64,000 nucleotides of DNA from Candidatus Gastranaerophilales bacterium (GCA_944325785.1 CALVBN010000004.1:1-64000); one strand, 5' to 3'; shown: positions 43,125 to 52,511, counted from the stretch's first letter. Translations and numbers: made by a program. Notes: generated by a model not told the origin, from the sequence alone.

Positions 43125-44774
43125 TTGATGTATAATAACAATGCTATGACAAATCTTATGCAAGTTGAGAAAAAAAACTGCACGCACAATATGAGTTCTG
43201 CATCAATTCTTGTAAAAACTCTGGTTAAACTCGGAGTAGAAAAAATCTTCGGCTACCCCGGGGCTTCAGTGCTGAGTATTTATAACGAGCTTGCAAAAAC
43301 AAAAGAGATTAAGCACTATCTGGTAAGACACGAACAGGCTGCTGTACATATGGCAGAAGGATATGCCAGAGCAAGCGGGAAATGCGGAGTCGTTCTTGTT
43401 ACATCCGGTCCAGGGTTTACCAATACTATTACAGGAATTGCAAACGCATATGCTGATTCTACCCCCCTTATTGTTCTGGCAGGTGATGTTGCCGGAGCCG
43501 GAAACAAAATTTTCCAAAACGTAGATATTATAGGTCTGGCGCAAAAATGTTCTAAAAAAGCGTATAAGCTTTCTAAGAATGATGACATAGCGAAAGTTGC
43601 CGAACAAGCTTTTCAAGAAGCAAATTCCGGAGTCAAAGGACCGGTTGTAATAGCCCTCCCGCGTAATTTGCTTGAGGCGGATTATATTCCGGCAGAAAAA
43701 ATACAGGCAGATGCGGCCGATGAATTAATCACGGACTTTTCTTCAGAAATAAAAGAATTCCTGCATATTCTGCGCCGGTCAAAAAAACCGCTTGTTCTTG
43801 CAGGGGGTGGATGTGCTGACGCATCTGAAGAGCTGGAGAATTTTATTGCAAAAATGCAATGCCCAGTAGTTTCAACACTTATGGGTATTGGGATTTATCC
43901 CTCAGAAAACAACTTATACGCAGGAATGATAGGACTTAACGGATGCGATTCAGCTAATGAAGCCCTCAACCAGTGTGATTTGCTGATTGCAGTCGGAGTA
44001 TCTTTTTCTGACCGCTCCACTTGCAAAAGCGAAGATTTCTTTAACAGATTTAAAATAATCAATATTAATATTGATTTTGCTTCCGAACAGTTTCTGCTTA
44101 ATATTAAAGCTGATGCTAAAGAATTTTTACAACAGGTTCTGAATACAAGTTTTAATTTTTCACCGGATGAAAAATGGCAAATGCAGATAGATTCTATTAA
44201 AGAGGAGTACGTGCTTCCGGAAACGAGCGCTAAGTATCTCCGCTCTTCTTTTGTACTGCAGACAATTTCCGAGTTCACCAGATATTACGAGCCGGTTGTT
44301 GTAACCGATGTAGGACAGCACCAGATGTTAACGGCGCAATATTTTAATTTCAATAAACCGCGCAAATTCATAACCTCCGGCGGAATGGGTACAATGGGTT
44401 TTGGACTTCCGGCGTCAATCGGCGCACATATCGCAAATCCTGACAATCTGGTTTTGAATATAACAGGCGACGGTTCTTTCCAGATGAACCTTCAAGAGCT
44501 TGCAACCTGCAGGGAACATAACATCCCTGTGAAAATCATAATTATGAACAACAGCTATCTGGGAATGGTACGTCAGATGCAGGAGAGAATATACAATAAA
44601 CGTTACCAGGTTGAGATGATTAATCCGGACTTCACTAAAATCGCGGAAGCATATGATTTGTTTGCAGTCCGTGTTACAAAAGAAGAAGAACTTATTCCCG
44701 CGCTTGAAACTGCAATTAATCACAATGGAACCGCAATAATAGATATTGTTATTGATTCTTTTGAAAACATATAA
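43125..44774 (+). CDS. ilvB: Acetolactate synthase large subunit
   Basis: It condenses two pyruvates (or pyruvate and 2-oxobutyrate) in branched-chain amino acid synthesis using ThDP, FAD and Mg. It is 549 aa (or 542 from ATG 43146). The catalytic glutamate is in RHEQAAVHMAEGYAR, and the ThDP motif is GDGSFQMNLQEL through IIMNNSYLGMVRQMQ. The family's N-terminal FGYPGASVLSIY block is clear. No regulatory subunit gene ilvN is in the window. Confidence 0.95.
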   Translation: MMYNNNAMTNLMQVEKKNCTHNMSSASILVKTLVKLGVEKIFGYPGASVLSIYNELAKTKEIKHYLVRHEQAAVHMAEGYARASGKCGVVLVTSGPGFTNTITGIANAYADSTPLIVLAGDVAGAGNKIFQNVDIIGLAQKCSKKAYKLSKNDDIAKVAEQAFQEANSGVKGPVVIALPRNLLEADYIPAEKIQADAADELITDFSSEIKEFLHILRRSKKPLVLAGGGCADASEELENFIAKMQCPVVSTLMGIGIYPSENNLYAGMIGLNGCDSANEALNQCDLLIAVGVSFSDRSTCKSEDFFNRFKIININIDFASEQFLLNIKADAKEFLQQVLNTSFNFSPDEKWQMQIDSIKEEYVLPETSAKYLRSSFVLQTISEFTRYYEPVVVTDVGQHQMLTAQYFNFNKPRKFITSGGMGTMGFGLPASIGAHIANPDNLVLNITGDGSFQMNLQELATCREHNIPVKIIIMNNSYLGMVRQMQERIYNKRYQVEMINPDFTKIAEAYDLFAVRVTKEEELIPALETAINHNGTAIIDIVIDSFENI

Positions 44775-44800
44775 AAAAACCTCCAAATCCGGAGGTTTTA
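44773..44800 (+). terminator. Terminator of ilvB
   Basis: AAACCTCC and GGAGGTTT around AAATCC form a stem just after the stop codon. Confidence 0.85.
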
Positions 44801-44910
44801 TTAAATTTCCCTAATTTTCCTTTTCCTTTTTCCGCTTTCATTTTTACAAATTCTGCATCTGAAATTCCTGTCAAAAGTTGACAGAAGAATTTTAGATAAC
44901 GGCATAAGCG

Positions 44911-45099
44911 CTAATCTAGCAATGCTTCAAGAATAGCAGCATTTTTGCCGGCGATTGTACTTGATTTGATTCTGCTTTTGTACATATAGCTCCTCAAAGC
45001 TTCTCTAATCAATTCTGAACGTGTTCTGTTTTCGCCTTCTGCTACCTGGTCAATTCTGTCCAAAAATTCTTCAGGCATTGAAATTAGTACTCTTGCCAT
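44911..45099 (-). CDS. Ribbon-helix-helix (CopG-type) regulator
   Basis: It has 62 aa. RVLISMPEEFLDRIDQVAEGENRTRSELIREALRSY (read in parts) gives the beta strand, helix and NRTRSELI turn of RHH proteins. No toxin gene is adjacent, so it is a solitary regulator or orphan antitoxin. AAGGAG precedes the ATG. Confidence 0.85.
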   Translation of the reverse strand: MARVLISMPEEFLDRIDQVAEGENRTRSELIREALRSYMYKSRIKSSTIAGKNAAILEALLD

Positions 45100-45273
45100 A
45101 TATTTCTCCTTTACTTTTTCATGAATCTTGATATCTTGTATATATATAAAGTCATAAAAAGAAAAAAAATTGCTTTTTTTATTTCAAATATTAAGTTTTG
45201 TAAACAAAATCCATTCTCAAATTACTCCGGTGTTCTAATTTTTTACAAAAAAACACGCTTTCTGTATACTCAT

Positions 45274-45312
45274 AAAAACGCATCCCTAATAATATTATCA
45301 GGGATGCGTTTG
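45274..45312. terminator. Terminator beyond the S-layer-homology gene
   Basis: AAACGCATCCCT and AGGGATGCGTTT form a 12-bp stem with A and T runs at the two ends, so it can serve both strands. It lies 21 nt past the S-layer gene stop. Confidence 0.85.
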
Positions 45313-45332
45313 CAATTATTCCAATCTTCTCC

Positions 45333-46751
45333 TTAGAAGAAAATTGTTAATTCTTCATCCGGATTCAAGCTTGAATCATTTGTTGTGCTAGGTACAATTA
45401 AGTACTTAACTTCATCAACAAATTCATAGCATACACCGAATACTCCGCTTGCAGTCAATTTAACTACGTTGTAAACACCTTTACCTATTGTGATAAAGCT
45501 GCTTCCAACGCTCTTAAGACCTTTCAGCGGGTGAAGAGATGCTGTGTCGCAGAATGCGTCTGACCAGTTGTCGCCGTATTCTTCTACACCGTTTGCAATA
45601 ACTTCAACGCCTGAAGTAGCTGTTCTGCCTGCTACACCGACAATTCTACCAGCCATTGAGAACGGAGCTCCGAGAATTCTTGATACAATGTTCGGATTCT
45701 TCATTACATCAACTTGTGCGCAAGAAAGTTTTTTCGGTAATTCTGCACAGTTGTCACCGTTATTGATGCTTAAGAATTTAACTTCTATAAAGCCCGGTTT
45801 CTTAACGCCAGGTCTTGCAACAGAAGAAACTACACCCTTAACAGTAGAACCTGCAGGATAGCATACGCCTGCAACAGTTACATCCTGTGTTGTTTTTGCT
45901 GTAAATGTATCGCCTACATTAGAGGTACGGGCGCTTAATCTTTCGCTTAATTTAACTTTTACAGCCATATTTTCATACTTAGTAGCGCAGTTTACAGCAC
46001 CATTTGAAGTATCAATATTGTAGTTTGCTTTCATTGCGCCAAGCATATAAGCAACTTGTTCTTTTGATAAGAATTCATCATTAACAACTTTATCCTTATC
46101 AGCAATCTTGTCTAAAATGCCGGATGCAATAACTTCATTAGTTGCACTGTATGCCCATGCAGGAACATATTTAACGGTTTGTCCGTCAAATGTCGGAGCA
46201 GATGCGCTGCCTGCAGCTGAATTCATCATTTTTGCAAAAGTAGCAAAAACTTCTGCTTTTGTAATAGGCTGATCCGGTTTAAAAGTAGAATCCGGATAAC
46301 CAATCATAACATCAGCGCTCAAAGCTCTGTCAATCTGGTCTTTTGCCCAATAGTCTGCAGTAACGTCTGAGTATGTGTTACCCTTTACTTCTTTCAAATC
46401 CAATCCGTCAGATAAAATGTATGCTAATTCAGAACGTAAAACCGGCATTTTAGGATTAAATAATCCAGCCCTTCTTGCATCCATTTTACCTTTCATGTCA
46501 TCAAGCATGTTTTTTGCAAAACGTTCTACAATGACATTCTGCTTCTTATCAATAGTTTTTACTTGACAAGGTTTGCAGATTTTTCCCCCGATAATTACAT
46601 CATTCTGGGTTGTTACAAGAGAGTGACCTTGTGAACCAAACAATGTCGGGTGTGCGTAAGCCTGTATAGGTGTCTTTTCGCCTGCCATTGCAACGCAGGA
46701 AGTAAGACACACAACGCTTACTGCTGTCAGAATTTCTTTGGATAATCTCAT
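45333..46751 (-). CDS. Surface protein with S-layer homology domains
   Basis: It has 472 aa with a signal peptide (residues 1-23, VAMAG). Residues about 85-260 contain SLH-type units: YSDVTADYWAKDQIDRALS, MIGYPDSTFKPDQPITKAEVFATFAKMM, VPAWAYSATNEVIASGIL. SLH domains bind cell-wall polymers; in Cyanobacteria they anchor outer-membrane proteins to peptidoglycan. The C-terminal half (beta-rich then helical) is not recognised and is not an OprB porin by eye. AAAGGAG precedes the ATG. Confidence 0.88.
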   Translation of the reverse strand: MRLSKEILTAVSVVCLTSCVAMAGEKTPIQAYAHPTLFGSQGHSLVTTQNDVIIGGKICKPCQVKTIDKKQNVIVERFAKNMLDDMKGKMDARRAGLFNPKMPVLRSELAYILSDGLDLKEVKGNTYSDVTADYWAKDQIDRALSADVMIGYPDSTFKPDQPITKAEVFATFAKMMNSAAGSASAPTFDGQTVKYVPAWAYSATNEVIASGILDKIADKDKVVNDEFLSKEQVAYMLGAMKANYNIDTSNGAVNCATKYENMAVKVKLSERLSARTSNVGDTFTAKTTQDVTVAGVCYPAGSTVKGVVSSVARPGVKKPGFIEVKFLSINNGDNCAELPKKLSCAQVDVMKNPNIVSRILGAPFSMAGRIVGVAGRTATSGVEVIANGVEEYGDNWSDAFCDTASLHPLKGLKSVGSSFITIGKGVYNVVKLTASGVFGVCYEFVDEVKYLIVPSTTNDSSLNPDEELTIFF

Positions 46752-46808
46752 ACTTCTCCTTTCATAATTTTACTTTTTGCATACACAAAAAGTTGTACCT
46801 CGTATTTG

Positions 46809-47804
46809 TTATTTTTTCTTTTTCTGTATTAAATATGCCTGCGGATAACAGTAATCTTCTCTAAATCCTATTCTTCTGTACATTTTTAATGCTTTGTAAT
46901 TATTAGTTTCCGTAGTCACATTAACTTCGCTGAAAACTCTCTTTCCAAGTTTTGTCCAATCAACGATGGTTTTGATTGAACGATTGAGTAAATGTTCTGA
47001 AAAACCGTGTCCTCTGTGTTCTTTTTCAATAGCTACAAGCGGTATATTAGCAATTTTACCGCCAGTTACATTTGTAAAAGCAAAACCGACCGGCGCATCA
47101 TTATAAAGAAGTACTGATGTAACCTCCGGCAGAAATTCGCCGTAAACATTCTCAACGATTTTATTAATAATATCCGTTGTGCCTTCAATTGACTTAAATC
47201 TTGTATCGTATATTGCATCTGATGTATCACGGAAAGATTCATGAATAATTCTTATTGCATCGTCTTTATACGTATCAGAATATCCAACAATTTTGTAACC
47301 TTCCGGCTTTTCGGAAAGCTTCATGTTTTCAAGTATACGTTCGGAAGACGCGTTGCCCATAAAAAATCTTAAAACTGCAAGACCAATATATTTAAATCCG
47401 TATTTTGCAATATCTGCAGTAAATACAGACTGATGCCCTATCATCGGGTAAGACACAACTTTTGTAATACGCTCCCCTTCAGTAAGTTCAAGAAACTTTT
47501 CTATAAGCAGTTTAACTTTTGCAATTTCATCCTCTGTTCCGAGGCAATGAATAAGGTTTAGTTCAATTGATTCCGAAATAGAAGTTGTGTAAACCAGAAA
47601 CGCTGTAGGAATATCATTTTCTTTAAGCACAATACACTGCATATATTGTTTTTCAACAGCGTCAATAAATTCTTCATAAGACAAAGGTTCAAGTTCAAAC
47701 TTGTATTCGCTTACAGCTTTTGCTTTAAAATCGTTGTAAACACCCGCAAAAATCTTATAAATACTTCCATTTAATACTTCTACTTCATACGCCGTTTCTG
47801 CCAT
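46809..47804 (-). CDS. Two-domain GNAT-like acetyltransferase
   Basis: It has 331 aa. The C-terminal half is a clear GNAT (IPLVAIEKEHRGHGFSEHLLNRS, then NNYKALKMYRRIGFRED). The N-terminal half seems a degenerate GNAT-like domain (CIVLKENDIPTAFLVYTTS, YGFKYIGLAVLRFF). It lies 10 nt after ribBA, so it is in the riboflavin operon, with AAGGA before its ATG. The substrate is unknown. Confidence 0.8.
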   Translation of the reverse strand: MAETAYEVEVLNGSIYKIFAGVYNDFKAKAVSEYKFELEPLSYEEFIDAVEKQYMQCIVLKENDIPTAFLVYTTSISESIELNLIHCLGTEDEIAKVKLLIEKFLELTEGERITKVVSYPMIGHQSVFTADIAKYGFKYIGLAVLRFFMGNASSERILENMKLSEKPEGYKIVGYSDTYKDDAIRIIHESFRDTSDAIYDTRFKSIEGTTDIINKIVENVYGEFLPEVTSVLLYNDAPVGFAFTNVTGGKIANIPLVAIEKEHRGHGFSEHLLNRSIKTIVDWTKLGKRVFSEVNVTTETNNYKALKMYRRIGFREDYCYPQAYLIQKKKK

Positions 47805-47814
47805 AAAAATTCCT

Positions 47815-49020
47815 TTACATTAGATGATGCATTTTCTCGCGTTTTGTATTGATATAACGCTCATTGTATTTATTCACTTCCGACTTAAGATTAATATTTT
47901 CGTGAATAGTCAGCCCGTAACCTTTTAGTCCGACAATTTTTTTAGGATTATTTGTAATCAAATTAAAATTATTGAACCCTAAATCAAGTATAATCTGCGC
48001 GCCGACGCCGTAGTTTCTTAAATCGGGAGCAAACCCTAAAGATACATTAGCCTCTACAGTATCCTGTCCTTCCTCTTGAAGTTTGTATGTTTTCAGCTTA
48101 TTAATCAAGCCGATACCGCGTCCTTCGTGGTCGCGGATATATATAAGCGCGCCTTTTCCGTATTCGTTTATCATATGCAGTGCATTATGCAGCTGCCAGT
48201 TGCAGTCGCATTTAAGGCTGTGGAAAATATCGCCCGTTAAACATTCGCTGTGAACTCTGATTAACGGAATTTTATCAGATCCGTCATCTTTAACCAGCGC
48301 TACATGCTCGCATCCCGTAATCGTATCCGTGTAGCCGACGATATTAAAGTCGCCGAACTGTGTCGGGAGAAATACTTCAATTTCGCGTTTTACAAAAGTT
48401 TCGCGCTTAAGTCTGTACGCGATTAAATCTGAAACGGTAATAAATTTTATTCCGTGTTTTTCTGCGAATTTATGCAGGTCATCTCTTCTTGCCATTTCGC
48501 CGTTATCTTTCATAATCTCGCACATAATTCCGGCTTCTCTGTGTCCGCATATTCTGGCTAAGTCAACAACGGCTTCTGTGTGCCCGCATCTTTTCAGCAC
48601 ACCGCCCTTTCTTGCAACGCAGGGGAAAAGGTGTCCCGGGCGTCTTAAATCGGAAGGCTGTGCATCCGGTGCAATTGCAACCTCGATGGTTTTTGCTCTG
48701 TCAAAGGCTGAAACTCCGGTTGTCACACCATATTTTGGATGCGCGTCAATACTCAAAGAAAACGCTGTCTGCATGCTTTCCGTATTTTTTTCTACCATTT
48801 GAGGAAGGTCAAGCTGCTTTGCAATCTCCTGCGAAATAGCGAGGCAGACAATACCACGGCATTCTTTTGTTATAAAGTTAACCAATTCCGGTGTTACAAA
48901 CTGGGCAGAACAAATCAAATCGCCTTCATTTTCCCTGTCTTCGTCGTCTGCGACAATAAGCGGTTTACCTGCTTTAAAATCTTCAATTGCTTCTTCTATT
49001 GTATTAAATTGATCTGTCAT
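47815..49020 (-). CDS. ribBA: Bifunctional DHBP synthase / GTP cyclohydrolase II
   Basis: It makes both riboflavin precursors. It is about 401 aa from the ATG at 49020; the longer frame overlaps ribE. The N-terminal half has DDEDRENEGDLICSAQFVT and RRPGHLFPCVARKGGV (RibB). The C-terminal half has VRVHSECLTGDIFHSLKCDC (zinc cysteines), RDHEGRGIGL and the closing GYGLTIHENI of RibA. It is directly downstream of ribE with a 1-nt gap. Confidence 0.97.
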   Translation of the reverse strand: MTDQFNTIEEAIEDFKAGKPLIVADDEDRENEGDLICSAQFVTPELVNFITKECRGIVCLAISQEIAKQLDLPQMVEKNTESMQTAFSLSIDAHPKYGVTTGVSAFDRAKTIEVAIAPDAQPSDLRRPGHLFPCVARKGGVLKRCGHTEAVVDLARICGHREAGIMCEIMKDNGEMARRDDLHKFAEKHGIKFITVSDLIAYRLKRETFVKREIEVFLPTQFGDFNIVGYTDTITGCEHVALVKDDGSDKIPLIRVHSECLTGDIFHSLKCDCNWQLHNALHMINEYGKGALIYIRDHEGRGIGLINKLKTYKLQEEGQDTVEANVSLGFAPDLRNYGVGAQIILDLGFNNFNLITNNPKKIVGLKGYGLTIHENINLKSEVNKYNERYINTKREKMHHLM

Positions 49021-49021
49021 A

Positions 49022-49651
49022 TTAACAAAAACCATTCCTCTGTAGAAAATCAAGATTTATTCTTGACCTATTATCACTCGTTGATAAAAATTTTTCAACA
49101 TATTTTGCCAAAGTATCCGCCTCAATATTTACAAAATCTCCATTTTTAAGGTATTTTAAACAGGTATTTTCATACGTATGGGGGATAACGGCGATTGTAA
49201 TATTCTTTTCGTTCACATCCGCAATTGTTAAGCTGATTCCGTTTACCGTAATTGACCCTTTGCGTATAACATACCTGCTTTCATTTTCTTGGAGTTCAAT
49301 TTCGAGATTATAGAAACCGTCATGAGGCGTAAGATTTTTTATTTTTGCAATTCCATCGACATGTCCGGATACGATATGTCCGCCGAAACGTCCGTCAGCT
49401 TTCAATGCGCGTTCAAGATTAACAAAGCTTCCAGCTTTTAGAGTATTCAAAGCCGTAACACGAAATGTTTCCGGAGATACATCCGCCGTGAACCCGTCTT
49501 CAGATATCTTTGTTACAGTAAGGCATGCCCCGTTTACAGCAATACTGTCGCCTATTTTAGTTCCGTTTAAAACTTCAGAGCATTTAACAGTAATATCCTT
49601 GTTTGTGATAGTCTGAACCGTTCCAACTTCTTCCGTAATACCTGTAAACAT
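49022..49651 (-). CDS. ribE: Riboflavin synthase alpha chain
   Basis: It dismutates two lumazines to riboflavin. It is 209 aa from the ATG at 49651 (MFTGITEEVG, the standard N terminus); the open frame upstream is unsupported. Two lumazine-binding repeats are seen: DSIAVNGACLTVT with SPETFRVT, and GSITVNGISLTIA with IPHTYENT. It leads the ribE-ribBA-GNAT operon. No ribD or ribH is in the window. Confidence 0.97.
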   Translation of the reverse strand: MFTGITEEVGTVQTITNKDITVKCSEVLNGTKIGDSIAVNGACLTVTKISEDGFTADVSPETFRVTALNTLKAGSFVNLERALKADGRFGGHIVSGHVDGIAKIKNLTPHDGFYNLEIELQENESRYVIRKGSITVNGISLTIADVNEKNITIAVIPHTYENTCLKYLKNGDFVNIEADTLAKYVEKFLSTSDNRSRINLDFLQRNGFC

Positions 49652-49686
49652 AGAACAATTGTAGCACATTAGGGGGGAAATGTATA
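49652..49686 (-). promoter_or_regulatory. rib operon promoter, probable leaderless start
   Basis: On the minus strand TATACA, a 17-nt spacer, TACAAT (49658-49663), then 6 nt and the ribE ATG. No FMN riboswitch is present; the space is too short. Confidence 0.6.
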
Positions 49687-49714
49687 GTAGCGGGGGAAGG
49701 GGGATTAAGTAGCT

Positions 49715-49830
49715 TAGTGAATAGTGATTAGTGATTAGTGAATGGTGGTTATAGAATTTCTTTAATTGTGACGCGTTTACTTATATCATTTTTAATAGCT
49801 CGATTCACTATTCACTAATCACTAATCACT
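49715..49830 (+). repeat. 115-bp inverted-repeat element, copy R2 (best arms)
   Basis: The left arm is tandem TAGTGAA / TAGTGAT heptamers, the core GGTTATAGAATTTCTTTAAT, and the right arm is the complementary CACTATTCACTAATCACTAA. The arms could pair over more than 20 bp. Confidence 0.8.
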
Positions 49831-49837
49831 CAGAACT

Positions 49838-49859
49838 GTAGGGTGCAATTCTTTGCACC
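49838..49859 (+). repeat. GTAG-type REP hairpin, TGCACC stem (copy E)
   Basis: GTAG, GGTGCAA, loop, TTGCACC. Confidence 0.75.
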
Positions 49860-49923
49860 AATAATTGTTTCAATATTTTAATTTTTATTATTGGAAATAT
49901 TATATCTTAATAAATTATAAAGC

Positions 49924-49945
49924 GGTGCAAATTTTTGCACCCTAC
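49924..49945 (-). repeat. GTAG-type REP hairpin, TGCACC stem (copy F)
   Basis: On the minus strand GTAG, GGTGCAAA, 2-nt loop, TTTGCACC. It faces copy E in inverted orientation 64 bp away, a BIME-like pair. Confidence 0.75.
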
Positions 49946-49970
49946 AGCTTGTTTATTTGGATTATTTCTT

Positions 49971-50072
49971 CGTGAGCCGTGAGTTGTGGTTATAGAATTT
50001 CTTTAATTGAACCTTGTTTATTTGGATTATTTTTAATCCCCCCCTCACTCTTCACCCTTCACTCTTCACTTA
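49971..50072 (+). repeat. 115-bp inverted-repeat element, copy R3
   Basis: GTGAGCCGTGAG, the core GGTTATAGAATTTCTTTAAT, CCTTGTTTATTTGGATTATT, and a right arm of CACTCTTCAC units. A partial extra copy of the TTGTTTATTTGGATTATTT part lies just before it (49950-49968). Confidence 0.75.
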
Positions 50073-50114
50073 TTCACCTAGCCACACAGCCACTTAACCG
50101 CTCTTTACCCCTCT

Positions 50115-51818
50115 TTACCCCTTTTTTATTCTATCAGCGATTTTTTTGCATCTGATTTTATCAATTTCTTCCAAAACCTGCTGAACCGGAATGTCCCAAG
50201 CACCTGCTGTCGGACACTGGAACGGCTTAATATTTTTATACCAGGCAATGTCCTCGCCTTCAGTTTTAAACCAGCGCCATTCAACGATTCTGTTGAACAA
50301 ACCGAATGTTTTAATTCCGAGTGCGCCCGCAAGGTTCATAACACCGTTATCGGTTGTTACCATTAAATCCATACAGTTCATTGCACAGGCAGTATCTTCC
50401 CAATTTTTAAACGTTTTGCCAAGACGTATTAAGTTTGCATCCGGCGGTATCATATCCATCTGGCGGGTTAAATCGTCAACCTGGAAGCTGTATACCTCAA
50501 CGTCCGGAAGGCGCATCAAAGGATACAGATAAGTGAGCGGAATATCTCTGTCCGTTTCTTTACTTGCAAGAGTTCCTTCGTATGCTATACCGATTTTTAT
50601 TTTGTCATTATCGTTAATATGCGCTTTTTTGTATGCGTTAATCTTCGTTTTCGGCACTTTTAGATAACCGCCGGCTTTCGGAATTGTATCCGGTCTTGTT
50701 TCGCACACAATTGGCAGATCCATCATCGGAATATAGTAATCATAATTTATGCTTGAAAGCTGATCTTCTGTATATATCTCAACCCCGAGTTTTGAATCGT
50801 TAAACAGTTCTATAAGAGGTTTCTGCACAACAAGAGAAACTTTTGCACAGCGTTTTTTCAAATCATCCAAGAACCGCACAAACATAATAGAGTCGCCGAA
50901 ACCTTGTTCAAAATGTACAAGTATGTGTTTATCTTTGATATCAACCTTGATGTTCCATCTCTTCTTTTTGTTTGTGAATATCTGCGGGAATGAAACGTTT
51001 TTCAAATCTTCTTTCTGGAACCTGTGCTGAAGGAATTTAAAGCCTTCTGCAAAACGTTTGTGTCTTACAAGATAAGCACCGTATGCGTGAAGGTCTGAAT
51101 GCGTCGGGTTCAGATACATAAGCTTAGAATAGAATTCATCTGCCTTTTGCGTTTCATCAAACTTGCCGTATACGTAAGCAAGGTTTTTAACTACAATACG
51201 GTTATTCGGTGCAAGTTCGAACGCCCTTGTCAGATAGCCAATCTGCTTATCTTTAAACTTGTCTTGATAACAGGTAGAATACAGGTGGCCGAGCATATTG
51301 TATATTGAGTAATTGTTTTTATTCTTTTCAAGCGCTTTTTCGTAGTATTCAATAGCCTTTTTGTTATCCTTAATATCTGTATACGTAAGGTCTGCAAGGT
51401 AAACGTATACATCTTCTTTGTCCGGAGAAATTTCTTCAAAACGTTTAAGGAATTTAATAGCCAAATCCGCATTGCCCAGAGATTTCATGCAAAGACCGAT
51501 ATTTTTATAAACATTAATCGGAAAACCGGAAAATTTCATTATTTCGCGATACTGCTCAATTGCATCAATGAATTTTTTGTCAGTATACATTTTTTGCGCA
51601 TACTGGAGAGCGTGGTTAATATACTGGTTAACAACTTTATTCCTCTCGACCTCATCATGTATGGTCGGAATTACTTCTCTATAGAGTTCTAAACCTCTGT
51701 CAAAGTTATCGTTTTTGCAGTAATATTCTGCCATTCCGACATCAAGCGAAACAATCAAGTCCTTGGAATTGTCCATAGGAATTTCTTTTCTGACAACAAG
51801 TCTTTTTGAAACCTGCAT
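50115..51818 (-). CDS. TPR-glycosyltransferase fusion 1
   Basis: It is about 567 aa from M14 of the open frame, where GGGAGAGG precedes the ATG. Residues 20-270 are TPR repeats (for example KKAIEYYEKALEKNKNNYSIYNMLGHLY). The C-terminal 300 residues are a GT9/GT41-like GT-B half: HILVHFEQGFGDSIMFVRFL, then VTTDNGVMNLAGALGIKTFGLF and WRWFKT. It resembles the protein at 56007-57485. It probably glycosylates surface or pilus-like proteins; the target is unknown. Confidence 0.82.
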   Translation of the reverse strand: MQVSKRLVVRKEIPMDNSKDLIVSLDVGMAEYYCKNDNFDRGLELYREVIPTIHDEVERNKVVNQYINHALQYAQKMYTDKKFIDAIEQYREIMKFSGFPINVYKNIGLCMKSLGNADLAIKFLKRFEEISPDKEDVYVYLADLTYTDIKDNKKAIEYYEKALEKNKNNYSIYNMLGHLYSTCYQDKFKDKQIGYLTRAFELAPNNRIVVKNLAYVYGKFDETQKADEFYSKLMYLNPTHSDLHAYGAYLVRHKRFAEGFKFLQHRFQKEDLKNVSFPQIFTNKKKRWNIKVDIKDKHILVHFEQGFGDSIMFVRFLDDLKKRCAKVSLVVQKPLIELFNDSKLGVEIYTEDQLSSINYDYYIPMMDLPIVCETRPDTIPKAGGYLKVPKTKINAYKKAHINDNDKIKIGIAYEGTLASKETDRDIPLTYLYPLMRLPDVEVYSFQVDDLTRQMDMIPPDANLIRLGKTFKNWEDTACAMNCMDLMVTTDNGVMNLAGALGIKTFGLFNRIVEWRWFKTEGEDIAWYKNIKPFQCPTAGAWDIPVQQVLEEIDKIRCKKIADRIKKG

Positions 51819-51901
51819 TTTTCCTCTCCCTGCTATAATGTATGCTGACAAAAGCATAGCATACTTTTACGCTTTTTTGAACTCTTAGAGATAAAAATGG
51901 G

Positions 51902-52105
51902 TTATTTAAGGGATAAAATTTCTGCGCTAATCAGTCCGCTCAATTTTTCATGCTGTTTGTCCAATTCCATTAGTCCGGCAAGTATATTGGAGATTTCTTC
52001 GGTATGCTTAATATCATGCTTGCAATAGCCTATCATTGATTTTATCAGCATGTTGTTATGAATTATAAGAGTTTCTATCTCTTCCAGTTGTTTAATGTTT
52101 TGCAT
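51902..52105 (-). CDS. Small helical protein of unknown function
   Basis: It has 67 aa, all-helical (QLEEIETLIIHNNMLIKSMI, ISNILAGLMELDKQHEKL). Its periodic leucines suggest a short coiled coil. It lies divergent from the XRE gene at 52217. No function is assigned. Confidence 0.5.
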   Translation of the reverse strand: MQNIKQLEEIETLIIHNNMLIKSMIGYCKHDIKHTEEISNILAGLMELDKQHEKLSGLISAEILSLK

Positions 52106-52216
52106 AGCCCGCTCATCAAATTTTCAAATTAAATACTGCAATTTTAACTAACAACCCTTATTAATAAGCGCATCAGTCTATACAAATGATAAACTGCCTA
52201 TTTTATATTGTCAAAT

Positions 52217-52435
52217 ATGAATACCAAAGTGCTTGAAAAATTAGGCAAACAGCTGAAAACTTTCCGCCTTGACAGAGATTTAACCCAGGAAGAACTGGCA
52301 GACAAAGTCGGCATTCACCCTACTTATGTAGGAAAACTTGAAACAGGCAAAAGCAATCCCTCTGTCAAAATGTTATTCAAAATTTCCAGAGCGCTAAATG
52401 TTAAACTGCATGAACTCTTTCTGTTTGACAAATAA
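52217..52435 (+). CDS. Small XRE-family regulator
   Basis: It is 72 aa from ATG 52217; the longer frame uses a TTG that is part of the -10 region. The HTH reads DLTQEELADKVGIHPTYVGKLE then PSVKMLFKISRALNV. TATATT ends 7 nt before the ATG and no ribosome binding site is seen. Confidence 0.85.
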   Translation: MNTKVLEKLGKQLKTFRLDRDLTQEELADKVGIHPTYVGKLETGKSNPSVKMLFKISRALNVKLHELFLFDK

Positions 52436-52511
52436 AACAGCAGTTTACATAAGGCAAAAATCTCTTGCAATGCCTTTCTTCTTACTTTAAAATAAAAAAG
52501 AAGGAGCAGGT

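Noticed and set aside
43266..44786. Minus-strand open frames opposite ilvB
   Set aside because: They are shadows of the acetolactate synthase gene with no motif or ribosome binding site.
45121..45336. Plus-strand 71-aa open frame
   Set aside because: It has no ribosome binding site and runs through the bidirectional terminator at 45274-45312.
49652..49714. FMN riboswitch before the riboflavin genes
   Set aside because: None of the conserved RFN blocks are present and the -10 box lies 6 nt from the start codon.
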